DNA of 64,000 bases from Opisthocomus hoazin (GCF_030867145.1 NC_134427.1:11927001-11991000), one strand, 5' to 3'. Positions 22,701 to 35,095 are shown, counted from the first letter of the stretch. Notes: a model not told the origin generated them from the letters alone. Numbers and translations: made by a program.

Positions 22701-25700
22701 CAATGCCAGCCACCCCCTGCGTCGCTGCTCTGGGCTTGGGCATCCCCTCCCGGCGCTCCCACTGATTTGCAGCACACTTTACTTCCTGGTCTAATTAATC
22801 TTCTGTTAGAATCTGTCTGGCACCAAACCATACCTCATCTGGGAGAGGCAATGTTGTGTAACAAGATGTTTTCTGATCACCCTCTTCCATACATCTGTTT
22901 CTGGCTCTGCTATTGGGGTGCTGTGTCTATGTAGGACACCTGCTTTGCCTTACCATTCTACAGTTTCCTCTTCTGGTATATTACCAAACGCAGTTTTGGG
23001 GATAAAGGAGTTTAGACGACGTCCAGCAGTGCAGGGATTTGTTTTAGCTTACAGACTGGCACTCAAGCTGCAGCTATGTTTGAGCCAGTCTGGTGCAAGG
23101 GATGAAGGATGTGACTTGGATGGTTTCTTCCAACCCTGTTTTCTATGTTTAGCTCTTTATTCATACGTTTCCAGCTGTGGCTTCTCTCTGCTTCCAGGAA
23201 GAAGTGGCAGATCTTTGTGGTGGACCCTGCAGGGGACTGGTATTACCGTTGGCTGGCTGTCATTGCAGTTCCTGTCCTCTATAACTGGTGCTTGCTCGTA
23301 GCCAGGTGAGCTGGAAGGCTGTAGGGTCCCTGTCTCCTCTAATCCTCCTGTTCAGCTGGTTGTCATGGCTCAGCCAGGATCAGGCAACTGACCCTGGTGG
23401 TTCTGGGGCTGGTGGGAACCTAAAGGAAAGCGACTCCCACTAGCACTGCGACTTCTGTGGTTCAAAGGCAGAGCATCCATCCTCTGGCCTCAGTTGGAAA
23501 GGACCATGATTTTGGGGTAAAGCGGCAAGATGCATTTGGGGAGCTGGTTTCAAGACATTGCTTAACCTCGGTCAAGAGAGGGCAGATTTTTCAGAGAAGG
23601 GGGTTTTAATTTCTAGGAGAAGAGGGTCAAGCGGCCAAGCTCTGTTGCAGAGTTAGGAGCCTCAGAATCAGCCTATATTCAGCTGTAATAGTTGGAGACG
23701 ATATGGAGATTTGTTGGTCTCACTACCGTATTATATGACCTTCCTCTAGGGCTTGCTTCAGTGACCTGCAAAAGACCTATGTTGTCCTCTGGCTGGTGTT
23801 AGACTACATCTCGGACTCTATTTACATTGGGGACATAGTGATCCGCCTGCGCACAGGTAAGCAGAAGCAGCATCCCGGCTTGTGAGTGCTTTGCTTTAAT
23901 CGCCTAAAAGCGGAGATGAGCTGCAAGGGGGACGCCTAATCTACAGCTCCGTAAGAAGGAGGGTTTTGTCTACCTTGGCACTCACTAGTACGAAGCAGTC
24001 TCCAGCGAAAGAATCTAATTGAAAGATCTGAGAAACAGAGTAAGTTTCAGAATGAAAGATTAATCATCCAAGCTTTCAACTTCACCTTTGAATAATTGTA
24101 CAAAATTACCCGCGTTACTGTTAGTATTTGGGCATAGTTGAAGGTCTGTATCTCTGATTTTGCATCAGTTCAGATAATGAATTATCTGCATGGAAAAACG
24201 GTAGAATTTAATGTTCTCAGAATGTGGCAGGTGGCTGTATGTTTTCTGTTGAAACTGCAATAATTCATGATCTGGAGGATGGAAACCTTTGTGTCCCCAT
24301 TTCTTCGTGGCAACAGAGTAAATCCCTAAGTGATATCTTTAGGTGGCTTTTGTTGGATGAAGGGCTTGAGTGATGAAAAAAATCTTGTAAACTGAGTAGA
24401 TCAGGTGGAACTGGTAATATTTGGATGACCCTGTGTATATATGCACACACATGCATGGCATACCATAAAATGTTTCTCAGAAGTGCTTACAAAACCCGCA
24501 GAAGAATTGAACACAAGCCAAGATAATTCTATCATTTGCTTCTCTGTTAGGTTTCTTGGAACAGGGCCTCCTGGTTAAGAACCTGAAGAAGTTACGAGAT
24601 AACTACATTCACACCTTGCAGTTCAAGCTGGATGTTCTCTCTATCCTGCCCACAGACCTGGCATACTTTGCTGTGGGATTGCACTACCCTGAATTGCGTT
24701 TCAACAGGCTGCTGCACTTCTCCCGCATGTTTGAGTTCTTTGATAGGACTGAGACTAGAACCAGCCACCCCAACATCTTCCGCATCAGCAACTTGGTTCT
24801 TTACATCCTGGTCATTATCCACTGGAATGCATGCATTTATTATGCCATTTCCAAGGCCATAGGCTTTGGAGAGGACAGTTGGGTCTATCCCAATGTCACA
24901 GACCCTGAGTATGGGTATCTGACCCGGGAGTACGTCTACTGTCTCTACTGGTCTACACTGACTTTGACTACCATCGGAGAGACCCCTCCCCCTGTGAGTG
25001 ATGAAGAGTATCTCTTTGTGATCTTTGATTTCCTCATTGGCGTCCTCATCTTTGCCACCATTGTGGGGAATGTGGGATCCATGATATCCAACATGAATGC
25101 CACCAGGGCAGAGTTCCAGGCAAAAGTTGATGCCATCAAACACTACATGCAGTTTCGCAAGGTGAGCAAAGACATGGAAACCAAAGTCATCAAGTGGTTT
25201 GACTACCTGTGGACCAACAAGAAGGCAGTAGATGAAAGGGAAGTCCTCAAGAATCTCCCTGATAAGTTAAGGGCAGAGATTGCCATCAATGTTCACCTGG
25301 AGACACTGAAAAAGGTGAGGATTTTTCAGGACTGTGAGGCGGGTCTACTGGAGGAGCTGGTGCTGAAACTTCGCCCTCAGGTGTTCAGCCCAGGGGATTA
25401 CGTTTGCCGGAAAGGAGACATTGGGAAAGAGATGTACATCATCAAGGAGGGGAAGCTGGCCGTGGTGGCGGATGACGGAACGACACAGTATGCTTTGCTC
25501 ACTGCAGGAGGCTGCTTTGGTGAGATCAGCATCCTCAACATTAAAGGGAGCAAAATGGGCAACAGGCGCACAGCTAACATCCGTAGCCTGGGCTACTCTG
25601 ATCTCTTCTGCCTGTCAAAGGAAGACCTTATGGAAGCAGTCACAGAGTATCCTGATGCCAAAAAGGTCTTGGAGGAGCGTGGCCGGGAGATTCTCATCAA

Positions 25701-25974
25701 GGAAGGGCTGCTGGATGAGTCAGCTGCAGAGGCAAGCACGGAAGGGCAGAGTGTGGAGGAGAAGATGGACAGGCTGGCCTTGAACCTGGAGACACTGCAC
25801 ACCCGCTTTGGCCGGCTCCTGACAGAATACAATGATGCCCAGATGAAGCTCAAGCAGCGCATCACTGTTCTGGAGTCCAAGATGAGGCAGCAGGATCTGG
25901 AGGACTTCTTCTCTGATAGCTCAGACAGTCTGCTTGAGGATGAGGAGAAAGCTTTACCTGGTGGGATGCAATGA
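19706..25974 (+). CDS. CNGA2: CNGA2, olfactory cyclic nucleotide-gated channel alpha subunit
   Basis: Seven coding exons (19706-19784, 19952-19970, 20022-20132, 20661-20831, 23198-23305, 23750-23856, 24551-25974) give 2019 bases and 672 residues (664 in human). Seen: an N-terminal calmodulin-site region ([15 protein letters not shown], residues 70-84); S1 after [10 protein letters not shown]4 region [17 protein letters not shown]; pore [11 protein letters not shown] with Glu342; S6 and C-linker [13 protein letters not shown]; a cyclic-nucleotide-binding domain at about 461-575 with FGEIS and RRTAN (Thr539); and a C-terminal coiled coil at about 599-645. Known: CNGA2 is the principal subunit of the olfactory transduction channel in sensory cilia, passing Na+ and Ca2+ when cAMP binds. 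The text ([40 protein letters not shown]) is closer to CNGA2 than CNGA1 or CNGA3. No frameshift or premature stop is seen, so the gene looks functional. Confidence 0.96.
19952..19970 (+). CDS. CNGA2: CNGA2 19-nt microexon (inferred)
   Basis: The first exon ends in phase 1 but the next homologous exon opens in phase 2, so a connecting exon is needed. The 19 bases between acceptor cctgcttcctccag and donor gcag|gtgcca have the right phases and encode VRLAAGR across their junctions. With them the calmodulin-site Trp falls at residue 81, the number it has in rat. An alternative donor in exon 1 is possible. Confidence 0.5.
20022..20132 (+). CDS. CNGA2: CNGA2 exon with DDTSSELQ
   Basis: Acceptor tttcctgactgcag and donor ccag|gtacct bound 111 bases, phase 2 in and out. 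It contains DDTSSELQ, identical to mammals, then a low-conservation linker rich in Gly, Gln and Ala. It lies in the cytoplasmic N-terminus. Confidence 0.85.
20661..20831 (+). CDS. CNGA2: CNGA2 calmodulin-site exon
   Basis: It encodes [14 protein letters not shown], then [16 protein letters not shown], which is nearly identical to mammals, and an acidic run [12 protein letters not shown] before S1. It ends in phase 2 (aaaaa|gtaggg). The acidic/Lys run replaces the mammalian Gly/Asp/Lys-rich linker. Confidence 0.93.
23090..23150 (+). mobile_element. Degraded CR1 3'-end remnant
   Basis: The string gacttggatggtttcttcca followed by accctgttttctatg resembles the CR1 terminus (ttggatgatct, ccttccaaccc, ttctatg). 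It is short, lacks the octamer pair, and is only suggestive. Confidence 0.35.
23198..23305 (+). CDS. CNGA2: CNGA2 S1 exon
   Basis: [20 protein letters not shown] followed by [15 protein letters not shown] is the first membrane segment and its lead-in. Acceptor ctctgcttccag, donor ccag|gtgagc, phase 2 in and out, no gaps against mammalian CNGA2. Confidence 0.95.
23750..23856 (+). CDS. CNGA2: CNGA2 S2 exon
   Basis: [20 protein letters not shown] and [15 protein letters not shown] form the S1-S2 link and S2. Acceptor ccttcctctag, donor acag|gtaagc, phase 2 in and phase 1 out. Confidence 0.95.
24551..25974 (+). CDS. CNGA2: CNGA2 large terminal exon (S3 to C-terminus)
   Basis: One 1424-base exon carries S3-S6, pore, C-linker, nucleotide-binding domain and coiled coil, as in all CNGA genes. 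It starts in phase 1 (G|GT) after acceptor gcttctctgttag; the first in-frame codons are Gly-Phe-Leu-Glu and not an initiator. The pore GET motif, Cys460 in the C-linker and Thr539 in the binding site are conserved. The end, [20 protein letters not shown] and two more residues, is more acidic than in mammals. Confidence 0.97.
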
Positions 25975-27944
25975 GGGAGTGTGGAGGTCAGCTAGATGAT
26001 GTCTGGCCTTGTGCTGAGACAGTGTTTGCTATTTCACAAGGCAGTTCTTGTGGCTTCTTTGCCAGGGACTTCTCTCAGGTCCTTAGTGTTGCTTCTGCCA
26101 CTGCCCTGATGACAGTTGCTGAGTTGGCTCCAGATCAGGTGATTGCCCTACCTCCTCCTCCACCCTGTCCCTTTTCTCATTGCCTTGATCTGAGACCTTG
26201 GACTTGGATCACTAAAAAGAGGAGAATGGCTAATGCCACCGCTAACTTTTCCTTCCAGCTTCTGCAAAAGGTCTGTGCCCATCACACTATCTTCCTCCTA
26301 TTTGCCTGTAATTTCTATTTAGAAGGTGGGACATGAACCTTGCGTGAAGGGGTACCTGGACATGCTGATCTCCCATGTATGTTGAGGAGATGCAGAGTCA
26401 CGGTGGACAGAGCCTGCCGTGTGCCACCTACCCATCCACACAGAGACCAAGGAGGAGAAGGGCTTTGGAAGATGCCGCATTCCTTGCGGATAACAAAACC
26501 GCCCTGATAAGAGGGACCAAAACACAAACCATATAGTTATAGATGCATTTTGGCTTCATTTTAGGTAAATAGTCTCCGCTGAGTCTTTGCGGACACCCAG
26601 TCTGTGCTGAGAGACTCCTTACCTGCCAGATACCAAAACTCAACTAAGACAGCCCAGTCTGTGCCTCTTATTTCTGCAAATGGAGAGGCTTGTCTGGGTC
26701 CTGAGGCTGGCCGTCTAGCTGGAAGGGCCGGCAGCTGCCGTCCTCCTGTCTGCCTCTCTTTTCCCTTCTGCTATATTTGGTGCTGTCAAATGGCACCTGG
26801 GATGGGTGGCTCAGTACCCTGAGCACCGCACCTTCCTGGGGGATGGTGTTCCCAAGCCCACCCACTGTGGGCGCAGTGTGACTTCCATTTGGGCTATGGC
26901 TGTCTCAGGTGACAAGTACAGAGGTAAAGACCACGGCTCGCTGGCCCAGCAGCTCATGTTGTGCTGTGTGCAGAATGCAGGCAGTACTGCCTGTCTCCTC
27001 TATCTATGATGGCCAGGAAGGGTTTGACTGAAGTGACGTGTTTTTAAGGAACAAAGCAGTGGTGGGACCCAGCTGTGCCCATATTTGCTTTGCTGTGGGT
27101 GGCTCGGAGAGAGCACAGAACACATTTGTTTTCTTAGGTGGGAGGTTTTCTTGTACTCGATGGCAGTTTTGGGGCTTTGCCAGTTGCCTTCTGGAGCAGA
27201 AGCAAGTGACAGAGCCACGGGAAGACGTGTGAGGGTGAAAACGTGGCACCATCACATGCAGCAGGAAAGCTCTGCCAGCCTGTGTTGCAGCCCGGTGGGT
27301 TCCACGGTGCGAGTGGCTTGTTGGTGAGGGGTGCGGTGCAGGAAAGGCCACCAAAACCCTACAAGCAACAGCAACCTCCACACAAGCAGTAATGCTGCCC
27401 GTGCCTAACGGTACTGTGCGGGTGCTGGGACTGGGGGCTGCAATCTCATTTCTTGCTTCTGTTGCGTAGCTTACCCTAAACTGCATGTAGGCATCTGGGA
27501 CCTCCTGCTCCTACCCACTGGGTCCATGGGGTGGGTTGGGGATGGCTTCCAAGGAAGAGAATGTTCGGTGGAGAAAGGAATTTTGGAGGAATTCATGTTC
27601 TGGGTCAAATTCAGCCAATCGTTTGGCTAAAATAATGGGAAGACACATGCAAGGTTCATCGTGGAAAACTGTGGGTATTTGCTTTGTTCTTTCTTTTTCC
27701 TCCAGCGTAAGACTGCCTCTCTTAATTTTGTATGAGAACATTCCACTTAAAAATAACGGCCTTGCTTTTTTAGGATTGGTGGGGGAGGGAGGGTTAAATT
27801 ACCAAGATTCGAATTTGGGGTAAAATACAAAGTTTTCTGGCATCTCAATTAAATTGCAGGGTTTCTGGGTGGGTGGTTTTTTGTGGGTGTTTTTTATTTT
27901 TTTTTTATTACAAAGATGATTTTGGTTGAGGGTGAGGTGGCTTC
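25975..27944 (+). other. CNGA2: CNGA2 3' UTR and downstream
   Basis: No canonical AATAAA follows closely after the stop. An ATTAAA at 27848 precedes T/GT-rich sequence and is one candidate 3' end, which would make a 1.9-kb UTR. Sequence is of mixed composition and turns AT-rich after about 27560. No coding exon was recognised. Confidence 0.45.
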
Positions 27945-28450
27945 TGTTCTGCTTTTTCTTACAGCAAGAGCCCCGGCTCCCAGCTTTCCTCTTTCCTGTG
28001 ATTTATCGCTCCAGGGGAGCCGAGGCAGGTGAGCCCCCACCTTGGCCCCTGTCCCTGCGGACGAGGGGCGGGAGCGGGTGCTGCGGAGGAGCTGGATGTG
28101 GCCTCGCAGCCGGCAGCCTCCGTGCGGGCCGTGGGTTCACAGGGTGCGGCGAGCCGAGCGTTTGGCAACGCAACCCTGAATTTTTCCCGATGGAGCTGCA
28201 GCTCCTTGGATGGCGAGTTGGAGCCTCTTCCACCATCCCGGCGCTTCTCAGTTCCCTTCTGCCTGCCCCACGCACCTAATCCGTGCCCTCTCCGTGGGCA
28301 GCAGGTGGTGGGCTCTGCTTCTCTGCTACTGCAGAGCAGGGCTGGCCAGGGGGTACAGTGGGTGCCTGGGCTCTTGCCTGGCCCTGCCCGTCTGTGGGAC
28401 GAGGAGCTCCTGCCTCTGGGCTGGGGAGCCGCTGGCAGCTGAGGGGATAC
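27945..28450 (+). promoter_or_regulatory. Orphan CpG-rich block with exon-like interval
   Basis: About 2 kb past CNGA2, roughly 28000-28200 is CpG-rich (gacgaggggcgggagcgggt). Just inside lies a 64-base interval (27965-28028) between a good acceptor (ctgctttttcttacag) and a consensus donor (aggcag|gtgagc). This could be a noncoding exon or an unannotated promoter. No protein match was recognised. Confidence 0.3.
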
Positions 28451-28468
28451 TCTGGTTTATTCCAGGGG

Positions 28469-28485
28469 AAAAAAAAAAAAAAAAA
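28469..28485. repeat. A17 homopolymer tract
   Basis: Seventeen consecutive A after the CpG-rich block. No adjoining retroposon body was recognised. Confidence 0.9.
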
Positions 28486-28550
28486 GCAGCAAAACCACTG
28501 CGTCTCCAGTTTTAACCCGAGACAATAATCCACTCAGGAAATTTTAAGCC

Positions 28551-31500
28551 TTCAGACAAATTACCCCAGAGGATGGCACCGTGAATTCAGAGCAGATCCC
28601 GCTTGTTTCCTCACAGCAGCAAGCCAGGAAATCATAGACTGATGAACCGCTTGATGGCCCTGCTAATGAAATTAGCAGCAGCTCCATGATTTTTTCAGTG
28701 AGCAGGTCAGGCAGATGTTGGAGAGAAGCAGACAATGGCACAGCTGCACTTGCGGGCTGCCTAATTTCCCGGTGGAGCGGACACAGCAGATACAGATTTG
28801 GCTGCTGCCCATTTCACAGGTAGTTGAGGTACATACTGTTGCCCCATAAGGTTCTCCTGGAGATGGGGAGCAGAGGGCTGCCAAAGGCAGCTCCTGAGGG
28901 CTGGCATCGAGGAGGAAAAGCTGAGGGTCCTCACTGTAAGCGTCTGCTCAGTGCCCTGCACGATACGTTAAACTGCTTTGTCTGTAGATTATCAATTGGT
29001 TCCTTCTTTTAGATTTCTCCCATTGCAAAAAATAATCCCCTATACAACAGAAGCCTTCTCAGCTGGGTGTTGTGTGTGGGAGACATCAAATATGGAGCAA
29101 ATATATTGACCTCTAGAGTGGTCAGACCAGGAGGAAACATGTGTGCCTCATCAGGCACCCCTTCCAGCACCATCAAGCCAGGGAAGCCCCCTGACTTCTG
29201 TGGCAGAGATTTTCTGCAAATCTGGTGCTACCAAAGGGGCATCTTCAGACCTCACCTGCCTCTACCAGAGCTGCAGGGAAAGGGCTGGAATTCTTGGGTG
29301 AATCAGCCATAAATGCATTGTGTGGTACTGGGTTGTCCTCCATCTCTCTGAGCACCACTCCTAGGAATGAAATAATCATCGCTGGATGATACCCAGAAAA
29401 AGCTCTCATCAGCCTCTGGGAAATACAAGTACCCATTTCACAGCTGGGGGAGATGGAGAGAGCTTGCCAGGACACAGCAGTGGTAACTCCTGCATCCTGG
29501 CTGCCTGTTTTTTATTTTTCTAAAGATGTCCATTAAGAGGCCATTTTGGTGATTGTGAGCAAGTCCCAAAATAACCTCTTCTCCTTAGGCTGTGGACAGT
29601 AGGGCTGGAGACTGCAGCACAGGATACCATCTTGCTTTGCCCCTCCTCCAGAGGTAAGTTGGGTCAGCAAGCTGCAAGCAGGATTCACGTGAGTTTCGAC
29701 CACTGGATTTGGGGATTGCAGACTGGGCCTGGCTTTGAGCCCAGGGTTTGGCATGAAGTCTGAAGCCTCTGAGTCTTGCAGCACAGCAGGCTTACCCTGG
29801 TGAGAAGATCTGTTGTGCATGCGGTGCCAGGGGCAAGGTGTGAAATGCAGAGGTTGTGGGGGTGGTTGGCTCATGGCTCATCATGAGAACAGTGGTTGTG
29901 GCATGGCAGGGGCAGCAGTACAGCTGCTCTTGGTGCTGTTGAACTTGGTGATGGTCTTCTCCATAGTGATGTGCTGCTGTGATAGTCTGCTCCACACTGC
30001 TGAGATGGGGTTTGGCTGTCCAAGCCACGACCTCAGCAGGGTGAAGCACTGGGCAAGCTCCAGTCTTGCTCTGTCTTCATGACCGCATTGTGCCTCTCCT
30101 ATGGACTCAGCTGGACCTAAGTGTCTTGAAAATCAGGAAAACTTGGAGGCAGCTCCAAGCCCTCCAGCATGGGCCCCTCTGAGTGCTCCTGAGGTGGCTT
30201 TGCCTCCGCCAGCTCCTGCCTTCTCTGCACCCAAGGAAGCCAGGACTGCCTGTGTGCTGCTGGTGCTGCCTTCCCAGGAGCAAGGCACTGCATGTAGAGG
30301 GCTGCCGTGAGCAAGATTTTCACCCGTTCTCCAGGGGCTGGGATGTGGGGGTGATGTAGAAGGTCACCAGACTGCTATGCAGATGCTACCTGGAGAGGAG
30401 ATGCCTTGCTCATGATCATTTGGATTCAACAGCTCTGAAATCAAAGCACTGCCTGTTTATCTTGCAGGTATGAGTGAGGTTTCAAAGAAAAGGCTCTACG
30501 CTCACCTTGTTCTCATGGTCCACTGGCCATGCTGGATGTGCTGTGTCCTGGGGCTGCTTCTGGGAAATGGCTGGAGAGGACAGCCACCACCTACCAGCAT
30601 AGGAGCTACTGCCAAAGGGGTTTTGGTGGTGCTAGGCAATGTGTGTTTTCTTTGCAGCCCCTGATGAGTATCTGAGGACCTTTCTGAGGTGTTTCAGTGA
30701 GCCTTAACTCACTGAGGTGTGGTCTGCCCTTTGGAGGAGAAGGTTGATGCCGAGCACCCAGCACATCATACAGACTGGTGGGTGCCCAGTCACAGTTTTG
30801 TTCTGTGCAGCTCAAGCCCTCTGTCACCCCTGTTTCCATGTGGGGTCTCAGTGTGGTGTGGGGGGAGTATCACCATCCCCATGAGCGTGTTTCCCAGCCA
30901 TGAAGAGCGGAGTTGAAGTGGCTGACCATTGCACCCCTCTTGCAGGTGATAGGAGGCTGCAGACCTAAACATTGTGCAGGTCCAGATCAGCCTCTCTGTG
31001 AGCTCTTGTGTGGACTGCCTCACTTGCTCCCCTCCTCCTTCCCTGTTCAAAATGCCAGGGTGCTGCCTCCTCCTTGGTTAAACAAGCAGAAGTACCCATT
31101 CCTTTCTGAATTGGAGCATGTGTTGCTATGACAGCAGCTCAGGGCGATGGGTGAGCAGGAGGAGAAGCCACCTCGGCCATCTCCCTTGGAGGGATGGAGG
31201 GAAAAACCTGGGATGCCTTGCCAACACCCCTTCTCCTCCTGACCCACCAGCCTGTGGCTCCTGAGGATGGAGGCCTCCTCGCCCTATCACGGGGCTCTCG
31301 CTGGTGCCCTCCTCAGTCCAGCCCTGTAGGTGGTCTCCTAAGAGAAACTCTCCGGCCTGGTGGTCCACGGGGCAAAGTCTCAAGCCGAGATGGTGGTCAG
31401 TAAATCAGCTGGCACAAGGTGGGGTTTTGGAGCGCCTGGCAGGCTCTGCCAATTGCTAGGAGCTCCATGGTGCAGATAAGCTGTGCCAGGGCAGCAGAGG

Positions 31501-34500
31501 GTGTTGGAGCCAGGCAGCCTTGGCAGGGTTGCAGTGGTAGGGTCTGAACTGGGTCTTGAAGCCGGGATCCTGACTTGGACTGGGTGATGTTGGCACAGGA
31601 CTGGTTACCTGTAAGCTTGCCACCTCCTGTGGGGACATCTGCCTTGGCTGGTTCCTCCAGCCTCTGGGATGGGAGACATGTCTTCTCCATGCAGTTGGTT
31701 TAGGGTGAGAGCCTGAAGAGCCAGGGTCTGCAAGGAGGGATGTTTGTGGACTGCAGGTCTCCCCTCTCCTTCCTCTGAGACTTCAGTTGCTCTTGTCCCC
31801 TCCCTGCCCCAAGCAACACGTTTTGCCTGAGTCGGTTCCTAAACAGTGCCTTTTGGTCTCGGCCACGTGTCACATTACATCTTCTGGACTAGAGGTTGGA
31901 GGGGAGGGAGGGGAAGTTCAATAGAGAATTTAGGCTTATTCTTCTTGAAGCCACATAAAGTCTGCAACAGAGTGAATTCCTGCCTGGCCGGATTACCTTC
32001 AGTTGTAGCAGGACCTCTGATCTCCTCCAGTGCTGTGATCCCTTTGTGTGGTGGTGGGGGCACCCAGGGAGTGGCTGCTGGCCCTCTGGCTGTGCTCTAG
32101 GCAGAACTGCCTGGGTGTCTTGCTAGGTGGGATGGTCTGCAAGAGCTTGGGTAACTTCGGCAGTTTGCCAAAAACAAGATAGGCTGGAGGAAGCAGAGAA
32201 GAAGGAGCTTAAGTGTGTGCCTGCAATCCCCCATGGCTTTCCCTGGAGCTCAGAGGAAGCCCTGGTAACACACTGGGCAGAGGATGAAGATCCTCTCAGG
32301 GCCTATGCCCGTCATGTGGATTATAAACCTTGCTGAGGAGGCTGCCAGGGTAGTTTTGAAGGTACTCTGGAACTTCTCTGAGAAGCTTTTGGAGCATGTC
32401 CAGACCAAAAGTCCTTGCCTGCAGGATCATCCTTGCTTCTGAGTCCTCAGATGGTGATGCTTCACTTGGCTATCCTGCTCACTTTGTAATCTAGGCCATG
32501 GTGGCATCTGCTTGGTGTGTGTGATCAGAGGGATAGGGAAGCAAGCCTTCAGTCCCAGTGTCTGGCTCTTTTCCAACCCTGTGAGGACAGCTGTCAGCAG
32601 CTACACAAGACAGAGGGATAGGGAGATGGTGACATGGGTAATGCGGAGCAAGAGAGCAGTAGTTTCTCACCTCATGGATGGCTGTGTGTGCTTCCGAGCC
32701 TATTCATAGCTCTATCACTGGCAGAATGCTCTCTAGATGCTCTTCACTTGGCTTGTCTCGAGACACAAAGTTTTTGGTGTTGTTAAGAAGTGAGGATTCA
32801 GCAGCCACCTTCCCCTCCAGACAGACCCATGCCAGCCAGGCACAGCCATTCTCAGCTCCCATCTTGTTGCAAGCACCTTCCTCATCTAATGAACTGGGTG
32901 TTTCTACTGAGAGAAACTTAGCCACGGCAGGGACCCGAGTCCCTGGTAATGGCCTCCATCTCCCTCGCTCCCATTCCCATGCGAGCTATAGGCACGGAAT
33001 TTGGTGCAAAAACCTATCTTTTTGTAGCAGGGAGGATTCAGTGGTGTTGCAGAGCAGATGAGCTGTGGATCATCTAGACTGGAAGTTGTCTGGATTTGCC
33101 AGCCCCAAGCACTCTCCTAGTCCTGCATGTACCTGAGTCACAAAGACAACATTTTCTCTGTGTTTGCGTATGGCTTCGCAGATGTGAAGGTCAGAGGCGA
33201 CTGCAAGCGGTAACCTTTGAGTGTGCTGTGCCATTGCTGTAGAAACACATCCCAACTGTGCTTTTCCGCCATTTCAGAGCTTTTGTTTGCCTACCATCAG
33301 CTAGTCTTCAAAATGCACGGGGCATGCCAAGCTTCAGTGAGGGTTCACACAGAGCTGATGTAACGGGAATCTTGAAGACATCTCTGGTAAAGAAAAGACC
33401 CAGTGTCTTGGGGACAGTGCATTGTGGGAGCAGGAGTGCCAGAGCAGAAGAGTCTTCCCCATGGTAAGAAATCACAGGGAGCAAGGATACACCCATCTGG
33501 AGCATTGCAGCCCTGCTCTCTCTCCTCTTCTTCCAGACTCCTATCTCTCCTTCCCCTCTGGGTTTCTCTGGATAGCTTTGAATGCCACATGAATCGATAC
33601 TTTTAATTAGCTGCCATTCCTCATTTCTGCTTTATTGCTTGGATAAGCAAATTAAAAGTGAGCATGTTGTGGTGAACTGTTACCCTGGGTGGGCTGTAAG
33701 CACAGGCTGTTTCTTGTCCGTGGGAGGACTGGGAGGCTGCCAGGCATTGGGACAGGGGGTGAGAGAAGGGATGTGGGGGCCATGCAAAGGAGCTGGATAA
33801 ATGCCTGGCTTGTTTGGGATGCTGGGGGAAGCTGGGTAAAGTGCCCGTGCTTGAGACAAGGGACCTGGGGCCATCAGCTCTCTGCCAGGTGGCCAAGCTC
33901 CTCTGTATCCCTCCATCTGGTTTTCATGGTGGGGAAAGCCTCTGGACTGAGAAGGTGCAGGTGGCGCGGGCACACAGAGGGGTTTTGCCAGGGTTAAGCA
34001 GCCCCACACAGCGCCAAGTTTTGGTGTTGCCCAGTGGAGCAGAGTTCGGGGGGCTGTCAGCCCCATGCCAGCCTTCAGGACAGTACCTGTCACATCTGCC
34101 CCCAGGAGCATCCTGGGGGAGGCTGCAGGAGATGAGCAAACAGGGATGGACCCTGCTCAGGGCTGGTATGGGGCTGAGAACGTGCTTGCTGGCAGATACC
34201 CTGAACTCAGCTCTTTCTCAGCCCCTCATCATCCTTCCAGCCCTGCTCAGAGCCAAGTTAATGCTGTGGTCAGATCTGTGTTGTCTGCAGGTGGGAAGCC
34301 CCAGGGGAACGTCCTCTGCCCACAAAAGGGATCCTGTGATGCCCATGTGTGGAACCAAAGGGCTCCCTGCTGCTACAGGGGCTCAGCGTGGTGTAATGCT
34401 CTCAGGAGCTTATATGAACCGGTAACAGCGCGCTGTCTGCATTAGTACAGAGATGCTTTCCTGTGGGCAGACGTGTCCTTTGCAGAGATTTAAAGTCTCT

Positions 34501-34964
34501 CTTTGCTGCCTCTGACCTGGGCTGCTCCTGGGGATGTGCTCAGCTACCTGGAGCACGGCTGATGTCACCAAGTCACTGCTGTCCCCTTAACCTACTCCCC
34601 CAAAGCTCTGTGCTTTGCTGCTATGCCTTAATGTGCCAAAGCCTTTGAGGCAAGGCAGGGACTGGTTGCTGAAGGGGCTTTCTGAAGTCACAACGGCCGT
34701 GGCAGGCCACTGTGCAAGGTGGAGGCGGTGAGTTAGTCTGTGCCCTGACCCACAAATGTTGCTTTGCAAGGGGGAGAGCTGCAAGTCTTTAGGTCTCACT
34801 GCCCCGAGAAGGGTCTCTGTGAAGCGGGTGGTGTTGAGCCGTCGGGAGGATGGCAGCCCCCTGCATCCCATCCACCCCGGGAGGCAGGGCAGGACAGAGA
34901 TGTGTTAACTGAGCTGGGGGATGTTACCCACCAAAAGCCAAACACACCTTCTTATGCCAAACCA
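28551..34964. other. Gene-free stretch
   Basis: About 6.4 kb of mostly unique, moderately GC-rich DNA. The block at 28540-28690 is AT-richer and contains an inverted motif (gctaatgaaattagc), possibly a conserved element. A MIR-like fragment lies at 29425-29490. The many open frames are short and unlike known families. Confidence 0.5.
29425..29490 (-). mobile_element. MIR-like SINE fragment (antisense)
   Basis: The + strand reads acccatttcacagctggggg then agagcttgccaggacacagc. This follows the reverse complement of the MIR core (cccattttacagatgaggaa, cttgcccaaggtcacacagc). It is short and diverged. Confidence 0.4.
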
Positions 34965-35095
34965 AGGATTTGTTGTTAGTCTAATTAAAGCTTTTAACAA
35001 TATAACCAAAAATGCAATGAACAGTTAGTATTAGTCTGGTTAAAATGATGCTAACACTGACAGCTATCGATTCTGCAATCGATACTTAACAAATG
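34965..35095. promoter_or_regulatory. AT-rich block with ATCGAT inverted repeat
   Basis: An AT-rich island in GC-richer surroundings, with ctaattaaagc, gtctggttaaaatgatg and a perfect inverted repeat TATCGATT-CTGC-AATCGATA at 35065-35084. ATCGAT is the core of ONECUT/CUX binding sites. It resembles a conserved noncoding element; regulatory function is inferred. Confidence 0.35.

Larger units (their letters stand above)
20133..24550 (+). other. CNGA2: CNGA2 introns (non-exonic parts)
   Basis: The introns over 300 bases are 20133-20660, 20832-23197, 23306-23749 and 23857-24550. The longest has an AT-rich block (about 21505-21600, with taattaaag and taattaaaac) that could be a conserved element, and a degraded CR1-like end near 23090-23150. 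Introns of the last third are AT-rich near 24040-24250. No further exon was recognised. Confidence 0.7.
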
